Below are positions 8,445 to 15,739 of a DNA stretch of 22,952 nt, piece after piece. The stretch's first letter is position 1. Every line of letters begins with the position of its first letter. The notes under the pieces were generated by a model. It did no database searches. It was not told the DNA's origin and saw nothing but the letters and a program-made list of their open reading frames with translations. Location: the NCBI GenBank assembly GCA_023418255.1, contig JAEZZZ010000168.1, positions 1 through 22,952 of the forward strand. The letters are read 5' to 3'. The position numbers and the translations under genes are program-made. The DNA is from Bacteroidota bacterium (GTDB lineage: Bacteria; Bacteroidota; Bacteroidia; Bacteroidales; Dysgonomonadaceae).

Positions 8445-9575
8445 CTATAATCGTCTTGTGATGTTTTCCAACATTGTTTTCTTCCACGATGTGAAATCGC
8501 CTGCGGCGATATGTTTTCGCGCCTCTTCCATCAGCCATCGGTAAAATGCCAAGTTGTGCAACGATGCAATTTGCAATCCTAAAATCTCATTTACATTAAT
8601 CAGATGGCGAAGATATGCTTTGCTGTATATTCTATCCACAAACGAAGCTCCCTCTTCGTCGATGGGCGAAAAGTCGTTTTTCCATCGTTCGTTGCGCATG
8701 TTCATGATGCCGTTGCGCGTAAAAATCTGTCCGTTGCGGCCATTGCGCGTCGGCATGATACAATCAAACATATCCACGCCTCGCTCAATTCCTTCCAGCA
8801 GATTTGCGGGCGTGCCAACGCCCATGAGATAACGTGGTTTGTTTTTGGGAAGAATTTCATTCACAACCTCTATCATATTATACATCACCTCAGCCGGTTC
8901 ACCTACCGACAAACCGCCAATGGCATTGCCGTCGGCACCTTTTTCGGCAACATTTTCGGCGGCACGCTTTCGCAAATCGGAATATACGCATCCCTGCACA
9001 ATGGGGAAAAGTGCCTGCCGATGTTCGTAGCGTGGCAAGGTTTCGTTTACGCGTTTTATGCATCGGTCTAGCCATTTTTCGGTCAGGTGAAGCGACTTTT
9101 CGGCATAGCCATAATCGGCGTCACCCGGCGTGCACTCATCAAAAGCCATGATGATGTCGGCTCCTATGACGCGCTGAATATCCATCACCCTTTCAGGCGA
9201 GAAGAAATGTTTTGAACCATCGATGTGCGAGCGAAACTCAGCCCCTTCTTCAGAGAGTTTTCGGTTCTCGGCCAACGAAAAAACCTGAAAACCGCCACTA
9301 TCGGTCAGCATCGGTTTGTCCCATCCAATAAAACGGTGCAGTCCCCCTGCCTCTTCAATAATATCCAATCCCGGCCGCAGGTAGAGGTGATAGGTATTTC
9401 CAAGAATTATTCTTGCCTTTACATCTTCTTTGAGTTCGGATAGTTGCACCGCTTTCACACTTCCCACCGTACCCACCGGCATAAACACAGGTGTCTCGAT
9501 ACACCCATGATCGGTCGTGATTTTTCCGATGCGCGCGTTGCTGTTCTTATCGGTATGTTGAACAATAAAATCCAA
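8445..9575 (-). CDS. tgt: tRNA-guanine transglycosylase (TTG start, no zinc cysteines)
   Basis: This enzyme exchanges guanine-34 for the queuosine precursor in GUN tRNAs. The 376-residue protein carries TDSGGFQVFS (Asp92, general acid/base), AFDECTP (Asp146, substrate binding), GGLSVGEP at 220-227 (substrate pocket loop) and VDMFDCIMPTRNGRNGQ with nucleophile Asp271. The start is the TTG at 9575: it aligns with the usual family N-terminus (DFIVQHTDKNSNARIG), gives the usual length, and a TAnnTTTG box (9608-9601) lies just upstream. The longer frame from 9680 would begin upstream of that promoter. The zinc site of canonical enzymes (CxCxxC before SRAYLHHL) is replaced by GASFVD at 309-314, with only His340 of LHNL kept. 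First gene of a tgt-permease-isomerase cluster, divergent from lipA. Confidence 0.95.
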   Translation of the reverse strand: MDFIVQHTDKNSNARIGKITTDHGCIETPVFMPVGTVGSVKAVQLSELKEDVKARIILGNTYHLYLRPGLDIIEEAGGLHRFIGWDKPMLTDSGGFQVFSLAENRKLSEEGAEFRSHIDGSKHFFSPERVMDIQRVIGADIIMAFDECTPGDADYGYAEKSLHLTEKWLDRCIKRVNETLPRYEHRQALFPIVQGCVYSDLRKRAAENVAEKGADGNAIGGLSVGEPAEVMYNMIEVVNEILPKNKPRYLMGVGTPANLLEGIERGVDMFDCIMPTRNGRNGQIFTRNGIMNMRNERWKNDFSPIDEEGASFVDRIYSKAYLRHLINVNEILGLQIASLHNLAFYRWLMEEARKHIAAGDFTSWKKTMLENITRRL

Positions 9576-9600
9576 ATTCTGTTTTCTATATAACAAGGCG

Positions 9601-9608
9601 CAAAGATA
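9601..9608 (-). promoter_or_regulatory. tgt promoter -7 box
   Basis: TATCTTTG on the minus strand fits the Bacteroidetes -7 consensus TAnnTTTG and lies 25 bases upstream of the TTG start at 9575. A TTTG at 9637-9634 is spaced 25 bases away, longer than the usual 19-21, so the -33 element is uncertain. The box supports the TTG start. Confidence 0.5.
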
Positions 9609-9738
9609 ATAATTAAATTTCGGAATTATGGCACAAAGCGCAGTTTTCGTATCATGAGTACATCCCTTATGTATACTCATCGTTACATTATGAAAATGAG
9701 AGAACTGTAGCTAAAAAAAACGTATTCGATTTTGCAGA

Positions 9739-9759
9739 AGCAGGAAAAAACTTCCTGCT
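9739..9759. repeat. Inverted repeat between tgt and lipA
   Basis: AGCAGGAA-AAAAC-TTCCTGCT is a perfect 8-base inverted repeat with a 5-base loop, 27 bases upstream of the lipA -7 box. No T-run follows on either strand, so a protein-binding site is more likely than a terminator. No known operator was recognised. Confidence 0.6.
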
Positions 9760-9786
9760 AAAGCCGAAAAGACCAATAAAAAGTAC

Positions 9787-9810
9787 TAATTTTGTGATGT
9801 GTTCATCACA
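9787..9810 (+). promoter_or_regulatory. lipA -7 box with overlapping palindrome
   Basis: TAATTTTG (9787-9794) fits the Bacteroidetes -7 consensus; no clear -33 is present at the usual distance. Its last two bases begin a perfect palindrome, TGTGATG-TGTT-CATCACA (9793-9810), which would cover the transcription start and ends four bases before the lipA ATG at 9815. The half-sites resemble Crp/Fnr-type TGTGA, but the spacing is eight bases rather than six. The position suits a repressor site. The function is inferred. Confidence 0.5.
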
Positions 9811-9814
9811 TATT

Positions 9815-10666
9815 ATGGAAAGTAAATTACGAAGAAAACCCGAATGGCTCAAAATATCGCTACCAAAAGGCAAGCTCTACCTCGACGTTAAAGATATCGT
9901 CGAACAAAAGCAATTACATACCATTTGCGTTAGTGGAAAATGCCCAAACATGGCGGAATGTTGGGGTAACGGAACCGCTACGTTCATGATTTTGGGGGAA
10001 ATATGTACCCGTTCATGCAAGTTCTGCGCCACGCGCAGCGGTTGCCCACTTCCTGTGGATTGGGACGAGGCCAATCGATTGGCAGACACTATCCGGAAGA
10101 TGAAGTTGAAGCATTGCGTTATCACCAGTGTTGATAGGGACGATTTGCCCGATGCCGGAGCCACGTTTTGGTATTTTGCCGTGAAGCGAATTAAGCAAGT
10201 CAATCCCAATGTAACCATTGAAACGCTTATTCCCGATTTTCATGGCAAGAAAGAACTCATTCAAAAAGTGATCGACGCACATCCCGAAATCATTTCGCAC
10301 AATCTGGAAACCGTTCGTCGCCTGACCCCCGCAATTCGTAGTCGAGCGAAATACGATGTAAGTTTGCGTACTATTGAAACCATTGCCGAGAGTGGCATCA
10401 CAAAAGCAAAATCAGGTATTATGGTCGGTTTGGGAGAAACCGAAGAAGAGGTGCTGCAAACTATGGACGATTTAAGAGCTGTCGGATGCAAAGTGCTTAC
10501 CATCGGACAATATTTACAACCCACACGTCAGCATTTGCCTGTGCAGGAATATGTTTCCTTGGAGCAATTTAGTCGGTATCGCGAAGCCGGCTTGGAAAAA
10601 GGATTTCAGTTTGTGGAAAGTGGACCGTTAGTTCGCTCTTCCTATCACGCGGAAAAACATGTATGA
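9815..10666 (+). CDS. lipA: Lipoyl synthase
   Basis: This radical-SAM enzyme inserts two sulfurs into octanoyl groups on lipoyl domains of 2-oxoacid dehydrogenases and the glycine cleavage H protein. The 283-residue protein has both iron-sulfur motifs: the auxiliary-cluster cysteines Cys38, Cys43 and Cys49 (CVSGKCPNMAEC) and the radical-SAM CxxxCxxC at Cys64, Cys68 and Cys71 (CTRSCKFC). Near the C-terminus RSSYHAEKH supplies the conserved RSSY serine that ligates the auxiliary cluster. ATG 9815 is preferred over GTG/ATG codons at 9794/9797, which overlap the promoter box and palindrome. The gene lies 39 bases before lipB, so the two lipoate-assembly steps are encoded together. It is divergent from tgt. 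Confidence 0.96.
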   Translation: MESKLRRKPEWLKISLPKGKLYLDVKDIVEQKQLHTICVSGKCPNMAECWGNGTATFMILGEICTRSCKFCATRSGCPLPVDWDEANRLADTIRKMKLKHCVITSVDRDDLPDAGATFWYFAVKRIKQVNPNVTIETLIPDFHGKKELIQKVIDAHPEIISHNLETVRRLTPAIRSRAKYDVSLRTIETIAESGITKAKSGIMVGLGETEEEVLQTMDDLRAVGCKVLTIGQYLQPTRQHLPVQEYVSLEQFSRYREAGLEKGFQFVESGPLVRSSYHAEKHV

Positions 10667-10705
10667 AATGCCCTGCCCATCACCTTCTAACATAAATAAG
10701 CAACG

Positions 10706-11392
10706 ATGAATAGAAAAGTTATTTTTCAAAATCTTGGAAGAATCGGTTACAAAGCGACATGGGACATTCAAGAGGAGCTGTTTCAATCGGTGCTTGATGC
10801 GAAGATAAACGGAAAAGAAGAAAAATTCCAGCACTTGCTTTTTTGCGAGCATGAACATGTTTACACGCTAGGGAAAAAAGGAAATCTACAAAACCTGCTT
10901 ATTGATACGCAGATGTGCCGCAGTTTAAATATTGATTATTTCCCCATAAATCGTGGAGGCGATATCACCTATCACGGACCCGGACAGCTCGTGGTTTATC
11001 CGATCATCGATTTGGAAGAGTTCGGCATCGGCATCAAGGCTTATATTTCGATGTTGGAAGATGTGGTGATGGATGTGTTAAAATCGTATGGCATCGAAAG
11101 TGAAAAAGATGAAAAGGCGATGGGAGTCTGGATTGATGCACACGATCCGCTCAATGCTCGAAAAATATGCGCCATTGGGGTACGTTCTAGTCGTTTTGTT
11201 ACGATGCACGGTTTTGCTCTGAACGTCAATACCAATCTTGCTTACTTCAACAACATCAATCCGTGTGGATTTGTCGATCGCGGTGTTACATCCATTCAGA
11301 AAGAGCTGAGTCGTGAGGTTGATTTCAGTGAAGTGTGCGAAAAAACCAAAGTGGCGTTCTGTCGTATTTTTGGTATGGAATTGCTCTCGTGA
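10706..11392 (+). CDS. lipB: Octanoyl-ACP:protein octanoyltransferase
   Basis: This enzyme moves the octanoyl group from acyl carrier protein to the lysine of lipoyl domains, the step before LipA. The 228-residue protein has the family signature RGGDITYHGPGQ at 83-94, the catalytic lysine in KICAIG (Lys153), MHGFALNVN at 167-175 and the catalytic cysteine in NPCG (Cys187). Length is normal. The gene follows lipA by 39 bases with no terminator between, so they are probably co-transcribed. A weak hairpin at 11438-11460 may end the transcript. Confidence 0.96.
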   Translation: MNRKVIFQNLGRIGYKATWDIQEELFQSVLDAKINGKEEKFQHLLFCEHEHVYTLGKKGNLQNLLIDTQMCRSLNIDYFPINRGGDITYHGPGQLVVYPIIDLEEFGIGIKAYISMLEDVVMDVLKSYGIESEKDEKAMGVWIDAHDPLNARKICAIGVRSSRFVTMHGFALNVNTNLAYFNNINPCGFVDRGVTSIQKELSREVDFSEVCEKTKVAFCRIFGMELLS

Positions 11393-11679
11393 GTATCAGC
11401 AATCAATTATTTTACAGAGAACTCGGAGAATGTACAGAGTAACGCGTAGGAGTTACTTTTGATTTTTCTGATTTCTGTGCCCGAAAACAAGATTCCATTC
11501 TTCCCCACCTTCGGAAGGGACTGAGGATAGGCTATTATCGCGAACTAAGCGAGCAATATCGTTCCAAAAGTCACACTCCCCTTCAACACCTCAAGTATAG
11601 AACGCCTTTTGTTCGCTCCATATTCAAAAAGTGCTTAATCTTTTTTAACGACATTTCCTGCAAAAACCGATTTAACCTT
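11393..11679. other. Intergenic stretch between lipB and moxR
   Basis: No supported gene is present. It holds a terminator-like hairpin (11438-11460), a perfect short palindrome CCTTC-G-GAAGG (11508-11518) and the moxR promoter at its end. On the minus strand a frame of about 47 codons stays open at roughly 11454-11594 (including DFWNDIARLVRDN) without a start codon and with a TGA just before it. It could be a gene remnant or chance. Confidence 0.5.
11438..11460 (+). terminator. Weak terminator-like hairpin after lipB
   Basis: AGTAAC / GTTACT forms a 6-base stem with an 8-base loop, 45 bases past the lipB stop, followed by TTTTGATTTTT. The stem is short, so the call is tentative. Confidence 0.35.
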
Positions 11680-11706
11680 TCTATTTTTGTAGTTTGTAAA
11701 AATAGA
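11680..11706 (+). promoter_or_regulatory. bat operon promoter -7 box inside an inverted repeat
   Basis: TATTTTTG (11682-11689) fits TAnnTTTG and lies 42 bases upstream of the moxR ATG. The -33 is weak (CTG at 11658-11660, 21 bases upstream). The box lies within a perfect inverted repeat TCTATTTTT/AAAAATAGA (11680-11688 and 11698-11706, 9-base gap) that would cover the start site. An operator or 5' hairpin is possible. Confidence 0.5.
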
Positions 11707-11731
11707 TTTTCACATTAAATATATAGATCGT

Positions 11732-12727
11732 ATGAGTCAAGTTGTTGATATAAAGGAACTGAATGAACGAATAGAGCAAAACAGCGCTTTTGTGCAAACC
11801 CTTCTTACCGGAATGGATAAAGTAATTGTCGGACAACGCCATTTGGTGGAGTCACTGCTGATTGGCTTACTATCCGATGGGCATATATTGCTCGAAGGGG
11901 TGCCTGGATTGGCAAAAACGCTGGCCATAAAAACATTGGCTCAACTTATTGATGCAGCATACAACCGCGTCCAATTTACGCCCGACTTGTTGCCTGCCGA
12001 CGTTGTTGGAACAATGATTTACAGCCAGCGAAACGAGGAGTTTTTGGTGAAACACGGTCCCGTTTTTGCCAATTTTGTTTTGGCCGACGAGATAAACCGT
12101 GCGCCCGCAAAGGTGCAAAGCGCTTTGTTGGAGGCGATGCAAGAGCGACAAGTTACCATTGGCGAAGAAACCTATAAATTACCCAGCCCTTTCTTGGTTA
12201 TGGCAACTCAAAACCCGATTGAGCAGGAAGGAACCTATCCTCTGCCCGAAGCTCAAATGGACCGTTTTATGTTGAAAGTGTTGATAACTTACCCAACAAA
12301 AGAAGAGGAGAAGAAAATTATAACACAAAATATTTTTGAACCGGTAGGTATTGACCGGCCTGTGATTTCTACAAACGAGATTTTGGAGGCGCGAAAGATT
12401 GTAAAAGAGGTGTATATTGATGAGAAAATTTCAAAATACATTGTGGACATTGTCTTTGCAACTCGTTTCCCAGAACAGTTCGATTTGACTAATCTAAAAG
12501 ACATGATTGGCTTTGGCGGTTCGCCGCGTGCGTCAATCAATCTCGCGCTTGCAGCTCGTGCTTACGCCTTTATCAAACGTCGAGGATATGTAATCCCCGA
12601 AGATGTGCGTGCAGTGTGCCACGATGTACTTCGCCATCGTATCGGACTCACCTACGAGGCTGAAGCAAACAACATGGTTGCCGACGAAATTATCAGCGAA
12701 ATATTAAACAAGGTAGAAGTGCCTTAG
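11732..12727 (+). CDS. MoxR-family AAA+ ATPase of the bat operon
   Basis: This is a chaperone-like AAA+ ATPase of 331 residues, thought in this family to remodel or activate partner VWA-domain proteins. It has the Walker A GVPGLAKT at 56-63, Walker B VLADE at 116-120 (followed by INRAPAKVQSALLEAM), sensor 1 ATQNPIEQEG at 158-167, and EAQMDRFM at 173-180 with the arginine finger region. The C-terminal lid follows, with GGSPRASINLALAARAYA. It is the first gene of a long transcription unit and is followed after 30 bases by the DUF58 gene, the classic MoxR-DUF58-VWA order. Soluble, cytoplasmic. Confidence in the family is high; the precise client is inferred from context. Confidence 0.95.
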   Translation: MSQVVDIKELNERIEQNSAFVQTLLTGMDKVIVGQRHLVESLLIGLLSDGHILLEGVPGLAKTLAIKTLAQLIDAAYNRVQFTPDLLPADVVGTMIYSQRNEEFLVKHGPVFANFVLADEINRAPAKVQSALLEAMQERQVTIGEETYKLPSPFLVMATQNPIEQEGTYPLPEAQMDRFMLKVLITYPTKEEEKKIITQNIFEPVGIDRPVISTNEILEARKIVKEVYIDEKISKYIVDIVFATRFPEQFDLTNLKDMIGFGGSPRASINLALAARAYAFIKRRGYVIPEDVRAVCHDVLRHRIGLTYEAEANNMVADEIISEILNKVEVP

Positions 12728-12757
12728 TCGATAGTAAAAGAGGATAACGGCAGATAG

Positions 12758-13627
12758 ATGGAAACGAGCGAACTTTTAAAAAAGGTACGGCATATAGAAA
12801 TCAAAGCGCGAGGACTTTCCCGGAATATCTTCGCGGGCGAGTATCACTCTGCATTTAAAGGTCGAGGAATGGCATTCTCGGAAGTGCGTGAGTATCAATA
12901 TGGCGACGATATGCGCGATATTGATTGGAACGTAACGGCGCGCTACAATAAGCCCTATGTGAAAATATTTGAAGAGGAGCGCGAACTGACCGTAATGCTC
13001 TTGATTGATGTTTCCGGAAGTTTGGGTTTTGGTTCGTCGGGAATGATTAAGCGTGATATGCTGGCAGAAATTGCCGCCACACTTGCCTTTTCTGCCATTC
13101 AAAACAATGATAAAATAGGTGTTATTTTCTTTTCCGATAAAATAGAAAAATTTATTCCACCCAAAAAAGGTAAAAAGCACATTCTGTTTATCATTCGAGA
13201 GATTTTAGGATACGAGCCGGAAAACAACGGAACCGATATCGGTTTGGCACTGCAGTATATGACAAATGCCATCAAGAAAAAATGTACTGCTTTTTTGCTG
13301 TCCGACTTTATCAATATCGATTCCTATCAGCGCCCATTGCAGATTGCAAATCGTAAGCACGACATCGTTGCAGTGCAAGTGTTCGACAAACGAACAACCG
13401 ATTTTCCCGCTGTGGGATTGATTAAGATTTATGACCCTGAAACAGAAAAGGATCGTTGGATTGACACTTGCTCAAAGAGGGTGCGAAACGAATATCGCCA
13501 CTGGTGGCAAAAAAGACAAGAACAGATGCGGAACGCGTTCAAACAAAGTCAAGTGGACAGTGTCTCTGTTTCTACGGAAGATGATTATGTCAAATCGTTA
13601 CTTCATCTGTTTCGTCGCCGTTCATAA
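12758..13627 (+). CDS. DUF58 / VWA-like protein
   Basis: A 289-residue cytoplasmic protein of the DUF58 family, the standard partner of MoxR ATPases. The hallmark DUF58 block GMAFSEVREYQYGDDMRDID lies at residues 37-56 and is followed by WNVTARYNKPYVK. A VWA-like fold follows, with the metal-site-like DVSGS at 84-88 (Asp84, Ser86, Ser88) and LSDF for the later acidic position. No signal peptide or membrane segment is seen. The real function is not established; a MoxR client or adaptor that links it to the membrane VWA proteins downstream is the likely role. Spacing is 30 bases after moxR and 22 bases before the next gene. Confidence 0.93.
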   Translation: METSELLKKVRHIEIKARGLSRNIFAGEYHSAFKGRGMAFSEVREYQYGDDMRDIDWNVTARYNKPYVKIFEEERELTVMLLIDVSGSLGFGSSGMIKRDMLAEIAATLAFSAIQNNDKIGVIFFSDKIEKFIPPKKGKKHILFIIREILGYEPENNGTDIGLALQYMTNAIKKKCTAFLLSDFINIDSYQRPLQIANRKHDIVAVQVFDKRTTDFPAVGLIKIYDPETEKDRWIDTCSKRVRNEYRHWWQKRQEQMRNAFKQSQVDSVSVSTEDDYVKSLLHLFRRRS

Positions 13628-13649
13628 ACGAGGAATAATAAGAGAAATA

Positions 13650-14702
13650 ATGAATAAAAAAAGAGAAATATATCCAATCACTATTGCGATGCTGCTGGCA
13701 TGGCTCTTTATTTTTTATTCTTTTCCGCTATCGGCCCAAAAAGCATCAGTGCAAGCAACCGTACAACCTGCTGAAATTACCATTGGCGAACAGGCACTTA
13801 TCAACCTCAAAGTAATAACGCCCAAAAGCAACAGAATTCAATTCCCTGTGTATGAGTCGGAAATTGTACCGGGAGTGGAAGTGATTTCCATGCTTCCCCC
13901 CGACACAACAATTGAAAACGACGTTATGACATTGATATTCAAATATATTATCACCTCTTTCGACTCTACACTCTACTATATACCGTCAATGCCCGTTTTT
14001 GACGGCACAGACACCATTTTTTCCAATTCCTTTGGCTTTAAGGTGATTTCTCCTGTCTTGAAAGATTCAACAGTAGCTTATTTGGAAAAACTTCATACGG
14101 GACAAACCGACTCCATTAATTTTGAACAACTGCAACTGAATGATATTAAGGGTATTCAGAAACCCCCTTTTGTCTGGACAGACTATTTATGGATTCTCTG
14201 GATTGTTCTTGGTCTTCTACTCATTCTCTTTCTGATTACTGGATTGGTATTTCTTTTGGTACGCAAAAAACAAAAAGGATACTTCTTTACGCCACCGGTT
14301 GTGCTTCCACCGCATGTGAGAGCTATCAAAGCACTTGATAAGCTGAAAAAAGAGAAAATATGGCAACAAAATAGAGAAAAAGAGTTTTACACAGCCCTGA
14401 CCGAGATTTTACGAAGATATATGACAGAGCGTTTTCACATCAAGGCGATGGAAATGACCTCTGATGAAATATTGAGCGATTTGCCGAAATTTAGCGAAGC
14501 CGATTCCGCCTACGAAAATATGAAGCAGATTTTGACCGTTTCCGATTTGGTGAAATTTGCCAAATACAAACCCTACACCGACGAGAACGACTTGAGTATG
14601 ATGAATGCTTACCTGTTTGTAAACCAAACGCGTGAACCTGACCCGCTACCCGATAAGGACAAGTTGAAAAAAGGTGAAATAAAAGAAGAAAAAGACGATT
14701 GA
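13650..14702 (+). CDS. Small BatD-like membrane protein in the bat operon
   Basis: A 350-residue protein without an established name, at a position where Bacteroides-type bat operons usually carry a hypothetical gene. It has a signal peptide (to about residue 29, PLSAQ), an exported domain of about 145 residues starting VQPAEITIGEQALINLKV, like the Ig-like starts of BatD, one strong membrane span at about 178-204, then a cytoplasmic helical domain. That domain (EFYTALTEILRRYMTERFHI through SDLVKFAKYKP) matches in pattern the BatD C-terminus (RFYDEVLRALWGYFSDKLSI through CEFARYAP), so the two look paralogous. ATG 13650 is chosen because it gives a clean signal peptide and follows the DUF58 stop; a longer frame from 13431 would overlap DUF58 by about 200 bases. 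It ends two bases before batA. Confidence 0.88.
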   Translation: MNKKREIYPITIAMLLAWLFIFYSFPLSAQKASVQATVQPAEITIGEQALINLKVITPKSNRIQFPVYESEIVPGVEVISMLPPDTTIENDVMTLIFKYIITSFDSTLYYIPSMPVFDGTDTIFSNSFGFKVISPVLKDSTVAYLEKLHTGQTDSINFEQLQLNDIKGIQKPPFVWTDYLWILWIVLGLLLILFLITGLVFLLVRKKQKGYFFTPPVVLPPHVRAIKALDKLKKEKIWQQNREKEFYTALTEILRRYMTERFHIKAMEMTSDEILSDLPKFSEADSAYENMKQILTVSDLVKFAKYKPYTDENDLSMMNAYLFVNQTREPDPLPDKDKLKKGEIKEEKDD

Positions 14703-14704
14703 CA

Positions 14705-15688
14705 ATGGAATTTTTACATCCTGAATATCTCTATTTATTGTTGCTGCTCATCCCTTTAATTGTGTGGTATGTGATTCGATTGTCTAAAACTCAGGCAACG
14801 CTCAAAGTAGCATCTGCCCAGGCGTTTAAGTCGATAAAACCCACGTTTAAAATATATATGCGTCACTTCCCTTTTTTGCTGCGTTTGATTGCCATCGCTC
14901 TCATCGTCATTGTGATAGCGCGTCCGCAATCGGTCAATAGTTGGGAGGAAACCGAAACACAAGGTATTGATATTGTCTTGGCGTTAGATGTGTCCGGTTC
15001 TATGCTCGCGCAAGATCTGCAGCCCAACAGGTTGGAAGCGGCAAAAAAAGTGGCTTCGGAATTTATTGTTGATAGGAAGAACGATAAGATAGGATTGGTT
15101 ATTTTCGCGGGCGAAAGTTTTACGCAATGCCCGTTGACCAATGACCATAAGATTTTGCTCAATTTGCTCAACGATGTCACTTTCGGCCTGATTGAAGATG
15201 GAACTGCCATCGGCATGGGATTGGCAACGTGTGTTAATCGGCTAAAAGATAGCGAATCAAAATCAAAAGTGGTCATTTTGTTGACGGATGGAACCAACAA
15301 TCGAGGACAAATTGCACCCTTAACCGCAGCGGACTTGGCCCGTTCTTATGGCATACGTGTTTATACCGTTGGTGTTGGCACCAAAGGCATGGCGCCTACA
15401 CCTGTGCAAACACCTTTTGGAATGCGAATGCAAAACGTTCCGGTAGATATTGATGAAAAAACCCTCACCGAAATAGCCTCCATCACCGGAGGACAATATT
15501 TTAGAGCCGAAGATACAGACGGTTTGCGCAACATCTATCATGAAATTGATGAGATGGAAAAATATCTAATCAGCGTTCAGAATGTAACGCGTAGACAAGA
15601 GCTTTTTTTGCCTTTTGCGCTCATCGCCTTGGCGTTGGTTTTGGTTGAATTGGTTTTGCGCCGTACGCTGTTGCGCAATATTCCTTGA
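14705..15688 (+). CDS. batA: Aerotolerance protein BatA (membrane VWA protein)
   Basis: A 327-residue inner-membrane protein with a von Willebrand factor A domain. Two membrane spans (about 8-25 and 56-73) precede the VWA domain, and one (about 303-323) follows it. The metal-ion site is complete: DVSGS at 95-99, Thr167 (DGTAIG) and Asp195 (LTDGT). The Bat proteins were first described as needed for aerotolerance in Bacteroides fragilis; the biochemical role is still unclear but is tied to the envelope and oxidative stress. ATG 14705 is taken as start, two bases after the previous stop; a TTG at 14699 overlaps that gene and is unlikely. It is paired with the related batB 51 bases downstream. 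Confidence 0.95.
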   Translation: MEFLHPEYLYLLLLLIPLIVWYVIRLSKTQATLKVASAQAFKSIKPTFKIYMRHFPFLLRLIAIALIVIVIARPQSVNSWEETETQGIDIVLALDVSGSMLAQDLQPNRLEAAKKVASEFIVDRKNDKIGLVIFAGESFTQCPLTNDHKILLNLLNDVTFGLIEDGTAIGMGLATCVNRLKDSESKSKVVILLTDGTNNRGQIAPLTAADLARSYGIRVYTVGVGTKGMAPTPVQTPFGMRMQNVPVDIDEKTLTEIASITGGQYFRAEDTDGLRNIYHEIDEMEKYLISVQNVTRRQELFLPFALIALALVLVELVLRRTLLRNIP

Positions 15689-15739
15689 CACCGAAAATAT
15701 AATAATGTAAATTAAGAAACAAAGCGGATAGACAACACC

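Noticed and set aside
9576..9680. N-terminal extension of tgt to an ATG at 9680
   Set aside because: The 35 extra residues do not look like the family, and the promoter box lies within them.
9793..9810. A standard Crp site at lipA
   Set aside because: The half-sites TGTGA and TCACA are separated by eight bases, not the six of the Crp consensus.
9688..9873. Minus-strand frame of 61 codons in the tgt/lipA gap
   Set aside because: It runs through the lipA promoter and start and has no recognisable features.
13431..13649. N-terminal extension of the small BatD-like gene
   Set aside because: It would overlap the DUF58 gene by about 200 bases and bury the signal peptide; ATG 13650 fits better.
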